Shown: positions 16,301 to 23,735, counted from the stretch's first letter. The stretch: DNA of 32,058 nt from Flavobacteriia bacterium (GCA_009924735.1 RFQZ01000032.1:1-32058), one strand, 5' to 3'. Notes: a model not told the origin generated them from the letters alone. Program-made: numbers and translations.

Positions 16301-17033
16301 GCCGCTGACCACCCAAAGCATTTCCATCTGTCCCGGAGGAAGCTTTACCTACAATGGAAATGTGTATGCAAACCCTGGATTGTATTTCGATACCTTAAAC
16401 AGCGTAAACAATTGTGACAGCGTTGTAATTACCAACCTACAATTTTCCCCTACCCTCACCCATTTACAAGACCAAAACATTTGTGCGGGCAGCAGCTATA
16501 CTTTTAATGGCACTTCCATCAGTACAGAAGGCATTTATACCGACACCTTGGTTGGCGCAGGAGGATGTGATTCAGTCATTGTGTTGGCGCTTTACATTAA
16601 CCCACCTGCGGTTCATACCATCAATGCAAATGTGTGCGAAGGCGAAAGCTATGCGTTCGGGGGGAATGCTTACAGTCAAAGTGGGATTTATGCTGATACC
16701 CTCAGCGATGCAAATGGTTGTGATTCCATATCTGTTTTGGAACTTTCGGTAAATGCCTGCGTGGGCAATTTTGAAGTCTCCAACATCCTTACCCCGAATG
16801 GAGATGGTCAGAATGACACTTGGAAAATAGACAATCCCAACCAAATCTCTGGATGCAAGGTTTTGATTTACAATCGTTGGGGACAGCCATTGTATGAAAC
16901 CACGACGTACCAAAATGAATGGGATGGGACCAAAAACAATGAACCCCTGCCCGATGGCGTCTATTTCTATTCCATTGAATGCGACGGAGAAAGCTATACC
17001 GGTGCGATTAACCTGTTAAGACTTAAAAAGTAA
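13314..17033 (+). CDS. Giant T9SS cargo protein with type-B (gliding motility-associated) C-terminal domain, copy 2
   Basis: A 1239-residue paralogue of the protein at 6549-10286, collinear over its whole length, with long identical stretches in the first ~900 residues (for example NNPALFGIFGFNYAYKNNDN in both). The signal peptide MKNLLLALALFPTLIFSQA points to a start at 13314; an ATG two codons earlier (13308) is equally possible. About 945-1148 hold four GCDS-type repeats. The final ~85 residues are the type-B T9SS sorting domain (LTPNGDGQNDTW, YNRWGQPLYE, WDGTKNNEPLPDGVYFY). It is expected on the cell surface as an adhesin-like protein. The SprF-OmpA gene starts 4 bases after its stop, the usual arrangement for type-B cargo and its SprF-type partner. 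Confidence 0.88.
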   Translation: MKNLLLALALFPTLIFSQAIIQVKVLSVQTLSNVDCDGLFLGNSDYVWEFTGTDNTVGLTNNNPALFGIFGFNYAYKNNDNGPYTMTAPGGTFSPNNGLFFDHNYLCANDVPSSINLSWEAYDNDDVGNYDVLGLNDGSTGSQNVTMPVPAAVGILNYSFQANSNDPGCAQVYKINLQVERLPLVVNYLPDNVCNATQLGLNTTYTFGFCNSTLEPNEPAASDVQNAGSQWAKFVAPASGCVEITSDLAGTDIGTYFEVYHAADGLNCTDGVHVVTGVTLKDKFEYLSHIEYSDGIDLLGLDPEAEIIFDACDPIPFISYEKLIPGQTYYIQFTADGPNDHGYFQLRVNGLGGSAPDIEDIPCLSNSVGVNTTAISSAQNSPPSLNLTFGCALDGGNNAGETGQQHSSSNPNQYHAYDYPHVGLGNPSMNESVWLNFIAPNCGRIYFESDYQSALYGESAALFGFDKQFGPGVPNDYLCSNLKFILSDEGGTNSFLGGDPSAIVNGSCLEPGYKYFGMVDPSDAITPLSAQNINAWVFDPSISNPAINPPGNDILCLTLQDTLYEVPVIPAGGNPTFQAVAGSNVLACREYLAGEPALNASPANRADQTVWHYFVGPPSGAVELSIRAYIGMTLLRFNVFELLNGTNCYGGLGPATYTVNGTRFTPPITPLVSGTANYSGHQETICCLDSGKIYAIQIDGGSPGDEGQYIIEYIKELTSDAGDVFANTSNGGYADVTNGDTLFVCYGDTITPGILLDGAGQSTASFPNCIAPGYFIHGYNSVPDPVMNSGFTYIDSIQGSGQFSNTGNGNGTFGNPSFNTVYYLSPAADQPVSWGSFNCLTSTLEDGIPLVFLQSLTANFSYNNNTCTVTFSATGGMNGYTNMPYGYTITNPLGGIAQAGTLNPNQTLNYTGAIAGTYTVTLGDGACSQNYTFDASGCANPCVPVTVNASLNACAGTSVFLQGANQTQSGTYTDSLLTPLGCDSVVITQLNFLPGLPLTTQSISICPGGSFTYNGNVYANPGLYFDTLNSVNNCDSVVITNLQFSPTLTHLQDQNICAGSSYTFNGTSISTEGIYTDTLVGAGGCDSVIVLALYINPPAVHTINANVCEGESYAFGGNAYSQSGIYADTLSDANGCDSISVLELSVNACVGNFEVSNILTPNGDGQNDTWKIDNPNQISGCKVLIYNRWGQPLYETTTYQNEWDGTKNNEPLPDGVYFYSIECDGESYTGAINLLRLKK
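16152..16753 (+). repeat. Four ~48-residue GCDS repeats in the stalk of copy 2
   Basis: Four consecutive units with Cys-x-Gly starts, a GxYxDTL strand and (G/N)CDS motifs (LGCDSV, NNCDSV, GGCDSV, NGCDSI), in the same position as in copy 1. Their sequences have drifted more between the two paralogues than the N-terminal domains have. Boundaries are approximate. Confidence 0.7.
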
Positions 17034-17037
17034 GACC

Positions 17038-18438
17038 ATGAAAAAAACAATCCTCCTTTTGATGTTATTTTTTGGGTGTTTCACTTTCGCCCAACAGGTA
17101 CCCCAAACGTACTTATACACTTTCAATCCATTTCTTGTCAACCCCGCAACTTCTGGCATGAACAATTGCCTTGAAGTAAGCGTCGACCACCACAACCAAT
17201 GGGTTAAAATTGAAGGTGCTCCCATCACGAATCACCTAACATTGTCAAGCAGACTCGGAAACAACTGGGGCGTGGGCGGACAATTCATGATGGACAAAAT
17301 TGGAATGCTACAGCAAGTCTCGGCGATGGGCAATGTATCCTACGGTTTTCTCTCTGGAGATCAGCGTTTACGCGTAGGGCTTTCTTTAGGATATAACAAC
17401 TACCGCGTAAATCCAAGCGCTGCGATTGCTTTCGACCTTTCTGACCCCATTGTCAACGGAGGAAACCAAAGCGCAGGAAACTTCAGCTCCGATTTTGGTC
17501 TTTATTACAAAAAAGGGAATCTTGAACTTTATGGTAGCGTAAAACAATGGATGAAAACCTACGCAAATTTTGGAATACTTAATTCCCAAGGATACGCACA
17601 GCGCGCGCACTTTGTACTTGGAAGTGGCTACAATGTCACCCTAAACGATCAATGGAAACTTCGTCCAAATGTTTGGGTAAAAAACATCAAAAATGTCACC
17701 CAAGCCGATGTAAACGTGGATGCACAGTACCATGAATTTCTTCAGTTTGGCATTGGATTGCGCACGCAAGTGGGCTTGGTGGCTCGCGCGGGAATTACCT
17801 TAAAGGAAAAATTCTTTTTCGGTTATGCCTATGAAGCACCCTTGGCCAACATTTCTACCTACAGCACGGGTTCGCACGAAATGATGTTGAAGATGACACT
17901 CTGCCGTCCCACGAAATCTCCAAAAGTGAAAAAAATCACAAAGGATTCCATCGCGCAAGTCCCTCCAAAGGAAAACGCGAAAATCGACACCTTGTACATC
18001 ACGAAAACGGAATACCGCATTGACACCGTATTTGTTGAACGTCCGCTTGAGGTTACACCGCCACAATTGGAAACAACAGAAGAAAACCAAGCGGCAGGAG
18101 ACCTTTCCAAAACGATCCTTTTTGAGTTTGACAAATCGTTGGTGAAAAAGGAGAGTTATGGAGAAATCGAAAACCTCGTAAACATGCTTCAAATGAATCC
18201 AAAATTGATGGTTTCTTTGGAAGGACATACGGACGCCAAGGGTCCAGAAACCTACAATGCAAACCTATCTAAAAACCGAGTGAATGCGGTTAGAGACCTT
18301 TTGATTTTCAACGGAATAGCCGCCAACAGAATCTCAATAGGACATTTTGGGGAATCCAAACCGAAGGCAAGCAATGACACCGTAGATGGAAGAAAGCACA
18401 ACCGAAGGGTGGATGTAGTGATCATCAAAAAAGATTAA
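17038..18438 (+). CDS. PorP/SprF-family outer-membrane protein fused to an OmpA peptidoglycan-binding domain
   Basis: A 466-residue two-part protein. Signal peptide 1-18 (FTFA) precedes a PorP/SprF-type beta-barrel (about 20-295), whose start YTFNPFLVNPATSGMNNCLEV and following strands (WGVGGQFMMDKIG) are characteristic. A linker (about 295-345) follows, then an OmpA C-terminal domain (about 350-466) with ILFEFDKSLV, LEGHTDAKG, and the residues expected to contact diaminopimelate, D399 and R414 (NLSKNRVNAV). SprF-like proteins are needed for secretion or anchoring of their neighbouring type-B T9SS cargo. The OmpA domain would tie the barrel to peptidoglycan. The gene lies 4 bases after copy 2 of the giant cargo and presumably also serves copy 1. 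Confidence 0.9.
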   Translation: MKKTILLLMLFFGCFTFAQQVPQTYLYTFNPFLVNPATSGMNNCLEVSVDHHNQWVKIEGAPITNHLTLSSRLGNNWGVGGQFMMDKIGMLQQVSAMGNVSYGFLSGDQRLRVGLSLGYNNYRVNPSAAIAFDLSDPIVNGGNQSAGNFSSDFGLYYKKGNLELYGSVKQWMKTYANFGILNSQGYAQRAHFVLGSGYNVTLNDQWKLRPNVWVKNIKNVTQADVNVDAQYHEFLQFGIGLRTQVGLVARAGITLKEKFFFGYAYEAPLANISTYSTGSHEMMLKMTLCRPTKSPKVKKITKDSIAQVPPKENAKIDTLYITKTEYRIDTVFVERPLEVTPPQLETTEENQAAGDLSKTILFEFDKSLVKKESYGEIENLVNMLQMNPKLMVSLEGHTDAKGPETYNANLSKNRVNAVRDLLIFNGIAANRISIGHFGESKPKASNDTVDGRKHNRRVDVVIIKKD

Positions 18439-18511
18439 ACTTAAATTCACATGCTTTTTATGAAGAAACTTGGAAAACATGCTTAATTTAGGGCAATAAT
18501 TAATTTTAACT

Positions 18512-19348
18512 ATGAAAAAAATTTTACTTTCTTTCGTTTTCGGACTCTCTGTAGTTTCTTTAAACGCACAAATCATCAATGGTGATTTCGAACAAGCAGC
18601 TACGCCTGCCTTTCCAAACGTTGCAACTACAGCACCAGGATGGGGAACGGGATTGTACACCATGGAAACTGGAACGCCATACGCGGGTATGCAATCTGCA
18701 AAATTGGCTACGATTTACAACCCTAACGTTGCGGCAATCATTGGTTTTCCTTCTGACACGATTCCTGGAATCATGCAACAAATCGTTTCGGGTCCAGTTG
18801 TAAATCCTGCTAACCTAACGGTTACCTTCGCTCAGAAACGTGCATTGATGGCTGGCGATACAGCGGTAGTGATTGTTGCAATTGCGGATACCATGGCTGC
18901 AGGTCAAATGGACGATGTAATTCTTTACGAAGTGGATGGTTTCTTTTCTGGAACCGGAGCTTGGACTATGCAAACCATGAGTGTAATGCCAATCCCAGGC
19001 GCAGTTGGAACACCAAATGCAATCTTTATTCAGGCCATTTCTTCAGGAATGAATCCTAAACCAGGAAGCACATTGTGGTTAGACAATTTCACGATGACCA
19101 CTTCAGGTGCTGGAATTGACGATTTAACAAATGCAGTTAATGTATATCCAAATCCAGCGACGGATGTATTGAACTTCCAAGTGAACGAAGAAGTGAGCAG
19201 CATTGAATTGTTCGGAATGGATGGTAAATTGGCAATGACTTCAACGCATAATGCGATGAACATCAGCGCTTTGCCAAACGGAATTTACTTCTATACAGTG
19301 AACACGGTTTCTGGAAAAATCTTGACAGGAAAAGTGAGCAAAATATAA
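18512..19348 (+). CDS. Small secreted protein with T9SS type-A sorting domain
   Basis: A 278-residue exported protein. The signal peptide MKKILLSFVFGLSVVSLNAQ is followed by a domain starting IINGDFEQ that looks like a carbohydrate-binding-type jelly roll (about 21-200, ending TLWLDNFTMT), a fold common in Bacteroidota surface proteins. About 205-278 are a type-A T9SS sorting domain (VYPNPATDVLNFQV, LPNGIYFYTVNT, GKVSKI). No catalytic domain is visible, so a binding or structural role is likely. The ligand is unknown. It is a separate unit after the SprF-OmpA gene (73-base gap) and ends at a strong hairpin terminator. Confidence 0.85.
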   Translation: MKKILLSFVFGLSVVSLNAQIINGDFEQAATPAFPNVATTAPGWGTGLYTMETGTPYAGMQSAKLATIYNPNVAAIIGFPSDTIPGIMQQIVSGPVVNPANLTVTFAQKRALMAGDTAVVIVAIADTMAAGQMDDVILYEVDGFFSGTGAWTMQTMSVMPIPGAVGTPNAIFIQAISSGMNPKPGSTLWLDNFTMTTSGAGIDDLTNAVNVYPNPATDVLNFQVNEEVSSIELFGMDGKLAMTSTHNAMNISALPNGIYFYTVNTVSGKILTGKVSKI

Positions 19349-19370
19349 GTTTTTAAACCTTCTACAGATT

Positions 19371-19395
19371 AGGCCGCCATGTGCGGCCTTTTTTT
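19371..19395 (+). terminator. Rho-independent terminator
   Basis: A perfect 7-bp stem AGGCCGC/GCGGCCT with the 5-base loop CATGT, followed by a T7 tract (19389-19395), 23 bases after the stop of the small T9SS cargo gene. On the minus strand the hairpin is not followed by a T tract, so it serves the plus-strand gene only. Confidence 0.9.
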
Positions 19396-19400
19396 GTGGG

Positions 19401-19631
19401 TTACAATTCGTTCATTGCAAAAAATGCCGACAACGAAACTCCGTAATAATTCAGAATGGCTTTTAGGGTACTTACCGTGATGTTTACCCTCCCCGTCTCT
19501 ATGCGAGAAATATGAATCCCGGTATCATTATAGAAATCTTCCTGGGTAACTTTTCTTTGCGTTCTTAAGGCCTTCAAACCAAGAACGATCTTCACCAATA
19601 AGTCCTTATCGTTCAATTGCGGTTTACCCAT
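19401..19631 (-). CDS. XRE-family helix-turn-helix regulator
   Basis: A 76-residue protein consisting almost only of a Cro/C1-type (XRE) helix-turn-helix domain: LKALRTQRKVTQEDFYNDTGIHISRIETGRVNITVSTLKAILNYYGVSLSAFF. The recognition helix region is IHISRIETGR. It binds DNA as a small repressor or activator. It is divergent from the duplicated lipoprotein gene across a 91-base AT-rich region and is a candidate regulator of that gene or itself; no operator could be assigned. Confidence 0.88.
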   Translation of the reverse strand: MGKPQLNDKDLLVKIVLGLKALRTQRKVTQEDFYNDTGIHISRIETGRVNITVSTLKAILNYYGVSLSAFFAMNEL

Positions 19632-19674
19632 CCTAACAAAATATTGATTTAATTTTTAAATAATGAAAATTAGA

Positions 19675-19682
19675 TATATTTG
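19675..19682 (+). promoter_or_regulatory. Promoter -7 element for the duplicated lipoprotein gene
   Basis: TATATTTG matches TAnnTTTG exactly, 40 bases before the ATG at 19723. The nearest upstream TTG is too far for an ideal -33 box, and the region is AT-rich, so chance matches are more likely here. Confidence 0.35.
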
Positions 19683-19722
19683 CTAAGGCATTTATGACGC
19701 ATTTACTTTATTTTTGATTCTT

Positions 19723-20985
19723 ATGAATAAATTCATCGTTTATACTTTTATTATTTTTTCTGTTCAATCATGTGGCATAAATTTATTAACCAAACCACAT
19801 CTAGATACTGAAGAGAAATTGAATCGTGAAAATCAAAAGGGAAATGAGGAATCTGTAAAAAATTGCAAAGAACTATACATAAGACTTTATGACAGAATAG
19901 TTGGTCAACAATCATCAGTATTTACGATCATGATTGGGCTGCACGATTCAACAGAAGCCATCAATGATGTTAGATATCCTCCAAAGCCATTATATAATGG
20001 CTTCTATTACGAATTGGTAGAAATTTCTAGAAACTCAGAGCCTAATCTTTGCGCACTCGATAATATTGTAACTAAAGAACTTGCCCAAGAAATCATTTTT
20101 AAAAATCGAATATACATTAATATAGGACAACCAAACTCAAATAAAGACCATGTAAATTTTGACTCTACATTCTTTCGAGAGAAAATCGAACCCGCATTAA
20201 AAAATCAAAATCCGGACAATGATTGGATTCTCGAAAAACCGGATGTGAATTGGCAAGAAATGCCCCTTGAAGTGTGTGGATGTGGGATGGGTAATTTTAC
20301 CACAATTAAATTAACGAGAAGTGAGCTTAAGCTAATAAACGATAATTATTACAAAACTGGCCAAGAAAAAAAATGGAAATCCAAAAGGGCTGAAAAAAAA
20401 ATGTACCGAGCAAGTTCTGCAGAACAAAAGAGAAATGTGGAATCTGAAAAAAATTGCAAAAAACTATACACTACGCTTTATGACAGAGCTTTTGGCAAAC
20501 AACCTTCAGGATTTGTAATCACTGTAGGACAAATCGTTTCAGAATTTGCCGATTATTATCGATATGGAGATAGCTTGGACACAATCCTAGAAGAAGAAGA
20601 AACAAATCAAGTGTATCTACCCAAACTCTCCCTCTTGAATAATTTATATTTTGAATTGGTAGAAATTCACAGAGATGATTCCCCAGAAATCTGCAAACTG
20701 AATTATATAGTTTCGAATGAACTAGCTCAAGAAATAATAGCAAAAAACGCAATCTTCATTAACTTGGGTAAACCGAATTCAAATGAAAGCAAAGTAAATT
20801 TCGATATGACCTTTTTCAAAATGAAAATAGAACCTTTGTTAACTCATCAAAATCCAAATGATGATATGATTGAAATTTACCCGAATAACTGGACATCCGA
20901 GAGCTACGAAGACTGCGGATGCGGAATGGGTGATTACACTAAAAAGGACTTAAGAAAGGACCTGAAATACCGTAAAGAGCACTAA
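19723..20985 (+). CDS. Lipoprotein of unknown function with an internal tandem duplication
   Basis: A 420-residue predicted lipoprotein: N-terminal hydrophobic segment and lipobox SVQSC with C17. I do not recognise the family. Two similar ~155-residue units are visible (about 43-192 and 239-405). Each has NCK(E/K)LY at its start, then (Y/F)ELVEI, a stretch reading NELAQEII-like, PNSN, VNFD, KIEP, QNP, and a closing CGCGMG. Four cysteines are conserved per unit (48, 110, 185, 187 and 245, 324, 398, 400). The ATG at 19723 is chosen over a TTG at 19714 because it gives a standard lipoprotein signal. The gene is visibly more AT-rich than its neighbours, which suggests acquisition by transfer. It is divergent from an XRE regulator. 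Confidence 0.8.
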   Translation: MNKFIVYTFIIFSVQSCGINLLTKPHLDTEEKLNRENQKGNEESVKNCKELYIRLYDRIVGQQSSVFTIMIGLHDSTEAINDVRYPPKPLYNGFYYELVEISRNSEPNLCALDNIVTKELAQEIIFKNRIYINIGQPNSNKDHVNFDSTFFREKIEPALKNQNPDNDWILEKPDVNWQEMPLEVCGCGMGNFTTIKLTRSELKLINDNYYKTGQEKKWKSKRAEKKMYRASSAEQKRNVESEKNCKKLYTTLYDRAFGKQPSGFVITVGQIVSEFADYYRYGDSLDTILEEEETNQVYLPKLSLLNNLYFELVEIHRDDSPEICKLNYIVSNELAQEIIAKNAIFINLGKPNSNESKVNFDMTFFKMKIEPLLTHQNPNDDMIEIYPNNWTSESYEDCGCGMGDYTKKDLRKDLKYRKEH

Positions 20986-20992
20986 CCTCCCC

Positions 20993-21460
20993 CTAATCCT
21001 TCCCGAAGAAGTGAATGTCGTTGTGGTTTTCTTCGATGCGGTCCTTCACAAATTGCATGCTTTTGGCGAGGATGATTAAGTCTGGGGTTGCGTGTTTTGC
21101 CAACCATTCAAAACTGTCTGTCTCGTGGTCCACGGCCCTCCCAATGTGGTAAAGCAAGTCCATCTGGTGCATTAACAACCATTGTTGCGCCTTCTCCAAA
21201 CCTTCCGCTGCATTGATCATCGCCATCAAATGGGCATATCCATTTTCCATCAACCAATCGCGTGAGTGTTGTACCAAATAAACGGCATTCGTAGCATGAA
21301 ACAAAGCCTCATATCCATTTTCCTTAAGCCAAAGCTGAATCACCTTATCGCCTTCAATGGCCTTTGCCCACAGCAACACCACATTCGCTGGAAACTGGAT
21401 GGGCTTCAACGCTACTTGTTGTGGCGTTTCTGTACGTTCTTTTTTCTTAAACCATTTCAT
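20993..21460 (-). CDS. Hypothetical protein made of 25-residue helical repeats
   Basis: A 155-residue protein without a recognised family. After a basic start (MKWFKKKER) it shows a regular 25-residue period. Units beginning with Trp-Leu start at residues 44, 69, 94 and 119, with Leu at unit position 10 and a small residue at 16, and a degenerate unit lies before them (19-43). This suggests a small alpha-solenoid, likely a protein-binding scaffold. Its ATG overlaps the stop of the upstream membrane protein gene (TAATG), so it is translationally coupled to it. An in-frame start further upstream (21502) would lie inside that gene and is not preferred. No signal peptide is present. Confidence 0.75.
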   Translation of the reverse strand: MKWFKKKERTETPQQVALKPIQFPANVVLLWAKAIEGDKVIQLWLKENGYEALFHATNAVYLVQHSRDWLMENGYAHLMAMINAAEGLEKAQQWLLMHQMDLLYHIGRAVDHETDSFEWLAKHATPDLIILAKSMQFVKDRIEENHNDIHFFGKD

Positions 21461-22953
21461 TAGAAAAACCATAGTGCCACAAAAATAGCAGCGAAAACAC
21501 ATATTAAATCGACCAACAACATCGTTGAAAGCGTGTACCGCGTGTTCTGCACCTTAATCGATCCAAAGTACACCGCAATGACATAGAAGGTGGTTTCCGC
21601 ACTGCATTGGAAAATACAACTTAACCTACCCGTCAAGGAATCCGGTCCATACACCCGCATGGCATCCAACATAAATCCCCTGGATCCACCAGAACTAAAT
21701 GGCCTAAGCATCGCCACAGGCAAAGAATCCGTAATTTCTTTGGATACCCCAATGTTTGAAAACAGGAAGGAAATGCCATCACTGACAATTTCAAACAAAC
21801 CACTGTTCCGGAAAACTGAAATGGCGACCAACATCCCAAGGATGTAAGGAAAAATGGTAACCGCGGTCTGAATCCCGTTACGGGCTCCGGAGACAAAGGA
21901 ATCAAAAACATTGGTATCGAGCGCCTTAAATTTTTTCTCTTTCACAAAGGCAAAAACCAAGGTAGCCAATACAATACCCAAAAGCAATACCCCAGAAAAG
22001 TTCCCTGTAAAACTGTTTTTCCCTATAAAATCCAACCCATTGATGTACCACAACAATCCAGACATTCCACCCAGAATGGTAAAAATTACGGCAATCAACA
22101 AGCCGCTTAGCAACTTTACTTTTTGCCTAATCCCCACAATGATTAGCGCGGCAATCGTACCTATAAACGAAGTGATGATACACGGCAACATGACATCGGC
22201 GGGATTGGCAGCATGTTCAGATGCACGGTATCCAATGATCGAAGTGGGTATTAACGTAAGCCCAGCTGCATGCAAACAAAGAAACATAATCTGGGCATCA
22301 CTGGCGCGGGTTTTTTCTGGATTGATTTCTTGCAAACTTTCCATCGCCTTCAGTCCAAAAGGTGTCGCTGCGGAATCCAACCCCAAGAAGTTGGCTGCAA
22401 AATTTAAGGTCATGTAAGAAATCGAAGGATGGTCTTTTGGCACCGAGGGGAAAATCTTAACAAAAAACGGACTTAACCAGCGGGCTAAACCTTGAGAAGC
22501 CCCTGAATCTATGAGCAATTGCATCAATCCCGCAAAAAATGCCAAATAGGCGAGCAAGGGGAGAATGGTATCGATGACGCTGTTTTTCGCGGTAGGCAGA
22601 AGTCCATCTGTTTTTTGTACCCCACTGAAAATCTTCACCGATTTCTCTCCCAACACATAGGTTGTATCGACATCGTCAAGGTTTTTATTAACGACAACTG
22701 TACCTGAAACCTTTAGGGTATCTCGAAGGGATTTAGGCAATTGAAAAAGGTACTTTTCATTGCGCAATATAGCATCGTCTTTTTTCCCATTGATGACGTG
22801 GTCAATGGTGTACGAATCATTGAAGAACAAGCCTCCTAGGATAAAAACCAAAGAGGAAATAAAAATTATAAGCCAAAATCTACTCAGTACCATTGAACGA
22901 ATATCGCGGATTTTTTTTGATTGAAAACGGAAAGAAAAAATTTCTTTTAACAT
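21460..22953 (-). CDS. SpmA/SpmB-like nucleoside-recognition-domain membrane protein
   Basis: A 497-residue polytopic membrane protein in which two nucleoside recognition (Gate/spore maturation) domains are fused. The first, about 130-235, contains NFLGLDSAATPFGLKAMESL (SpmA-like). The second, about 350-470, contains PFSSGGSRGFMLDAM (SpmB-like). An N-terminal helix (about 28-46) is followed by a ~75-residue soluble loop before the first domain. In Bacillus the separate SpmA and SpmB act in spore core dehydration. The Bacteroidota fusions are in non-sporulating cells and their substrate is unknown. It is the first gene of a two-gene operon with the 25-residue-repeat protein, overlapping by one base. 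Confidence 0.85.
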   Translation of the reverse strand: MLKEIFSFRFQSKKIRDIRSMVLSRFWLIIFISSLVFILGGLFFNDSYTIDHVINGKKDDAILRNEKYLFQLPKSLRDTLKVSGTVVVNKNLDDVDTTYVLGEKSVKIFSGVQKTDGLLPTAKNSVIDTILPLLAYLAFFAGLMQLLIDSGASQGLARWLSPFFVKIFPSVPKDHPSISYMTLNFAANFLGLDSAATPFGLKAMESLQEINPEKTRASDAQIMFLCLHAAGLTLIPTSIIGYRASEHAANPADVMLPCIITSFIGTIAALIIVGIRQKVKLLSGLLIAVIFTILGGMSGLLWYINGLDFIGKNSFTGNFSGVLLLGIVLATLVFAFVKEKKFKALDTNVFDSFVSGARNGIQTAVTIFPYILGMLVAISVFRNSGLFEIVSDGISFLFSNIGVSKEITDSLPVAMLRPFSSGGSRGFMLDAMRVYGPDSLTGRLSCIFQCSAETTFYVIAVYFGSIKVQNTRYTLSTMLLVDLICVFAAIFVALWFF

Positions 22954-22998
22954 AGGTTATGGAAAACCTCCAAATGCCTACCGTCTAAACAAAGGTGC

Positions 22999-23006
22999 TA
23001 CTTTTG
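22999..23006 (+). promoter_or_regulatory. Promoter -7 element for the pirin-nitroreductase operon
   Basis: TACTTTTG matches TAnnTTTG exactly, 13 bases before the ATG at 23020, predicting a leader of fewer than 10 bases. No clear TTG is found at the -33 position. Confidence 0.45.
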
Positions 23007-23019
23007 TGTTTTTAAAATT

Positions 23020-23733
23020 ATGAAAATTGAATTTCATCCCGAAGCAACCCGAGGGTTTGCAGACCACGGTTGGCTAAAGGCAAAACATTCCTTTAGTTTC
23101 GCATCTTGGCAAAATAGAAACCGTATGCATTTTGGTGCACTGCGGGTTTTCAACGACGACATCGTGGCGCCGGGAATGGGTTTTGGCAAACATCCCCACG
23201 ACAATATGGAAATCATTACCATTCCTTTGCGTGGACAGCTCAAACACGAAGACAGCATGGGGTTTTCGGAAGTGGTGAAAGCTGGAGAAGTACAAGTCAT
23301 GAGTGCAGGCACAGGCATTTACCACAGCGAGTTCAATGCCAGCAACAAAGAAGACATCAACCTTTTTCAAATATGGATTTTCCCGAACGTACAAGAAGTG
23401 GCGCCGAGGTACGGTCAATTTAAATACGATGTAAACGCCACCAAAAACAACTTTCTTCAATTGGTGTCCCCTGATCCTGAAGATGAAGGGATGTGGATTC
23501 ACCAAGACGCCTGGATTCACCTCATTGAAATGGACGAAAATACCACACAAAAATACCACCTCAAAAACCCGGAAAACGGGGTCTATTGCATGAACATTGA
23601 CGGCCACAAAGCCATTGGAGAGGAGCAATTCGGATTCAGAGACGCCGCAGGCATTTGGGAAACAGACGCTTTCGAAATACACGCCTTTCAAAAAGGAAGG
23701 ATGCTTTTAATAGAAATACCCATGAAATTTTAA
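23020..23733 (+). CDS. Pirin family protein (YhhW-type bicupin)
   Basis: A 237-residue pirin-family bicupin. The N-terminal cupin carries the metal ligands H58 and H60 (KHPHDNMEI) and H102 and E104 (GTGIYHSEFN), with the family signatures RGQLKHEDSMG and VQVMSAG. Bacterial YhhW-like members bind a metal ion and can oxidise quercetin in vitro; the natural role is often unclear. It is cytoplasmic with no signal peptide. The nitroreductase gene starts 2 bases after its stop, so the two form an operon, a pairing suggestive of a role in redox or aromatic-compound stress. Confidence 0.92.
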   Translation: MKIEFHPEATRGFADHGWLKAKHSFSFASWQNRNRMHFGALRVFNDDIVAPGMGFGKHPHDNMEIITIPLRGQLKHEDSMGFSEVVKAGEVQVMSAGTGIYHSEFNASNKEDINLFQIWIFPNVQEVAPRYGQFKYDVNATKNNFLQLVSPDPEDEGMWIHQDAWIHLIEMDENTTQKYHLKNPENGVYCMNIDGHKAIGEEQFGFRDAAGIWETDAFEIHAFQKGRMLLIEIPMKF

Positions 23734-23735
23734 CC

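Noticed and set aside
6549..17033. The giant paralogues and insert as a composite transposon
   Set aside because: The flanking repeats are intact surface-protein genes, not insertion sequences. No transposase, terminal inverted repeat or target duplication is visible.
17800..18228. 142-residue minus-strand frame within the SprF-OmpA gene
   Set aside because: It is fully covered by a well-supported gene on the other strand and its composition (Phe/Arg/Cys-rich) is that of an antisense shadow.
18449..18484. Direct repeat ACATGCTT (two copies, 28 bases apart) before the small T9SS cargo gene, with TAATTTAG as a possible -7 box
   Set aside because: The repeat is short and the -7 box has a mismatch with no -33 element at proper distance, so neither is strong enough to call.
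23074..23691. 205-residue minus-strand frame within the pirin gene
   Set aside because: It is the antisense of a clear pirin coding sequence with all metal ligands, and has no family features of its own.
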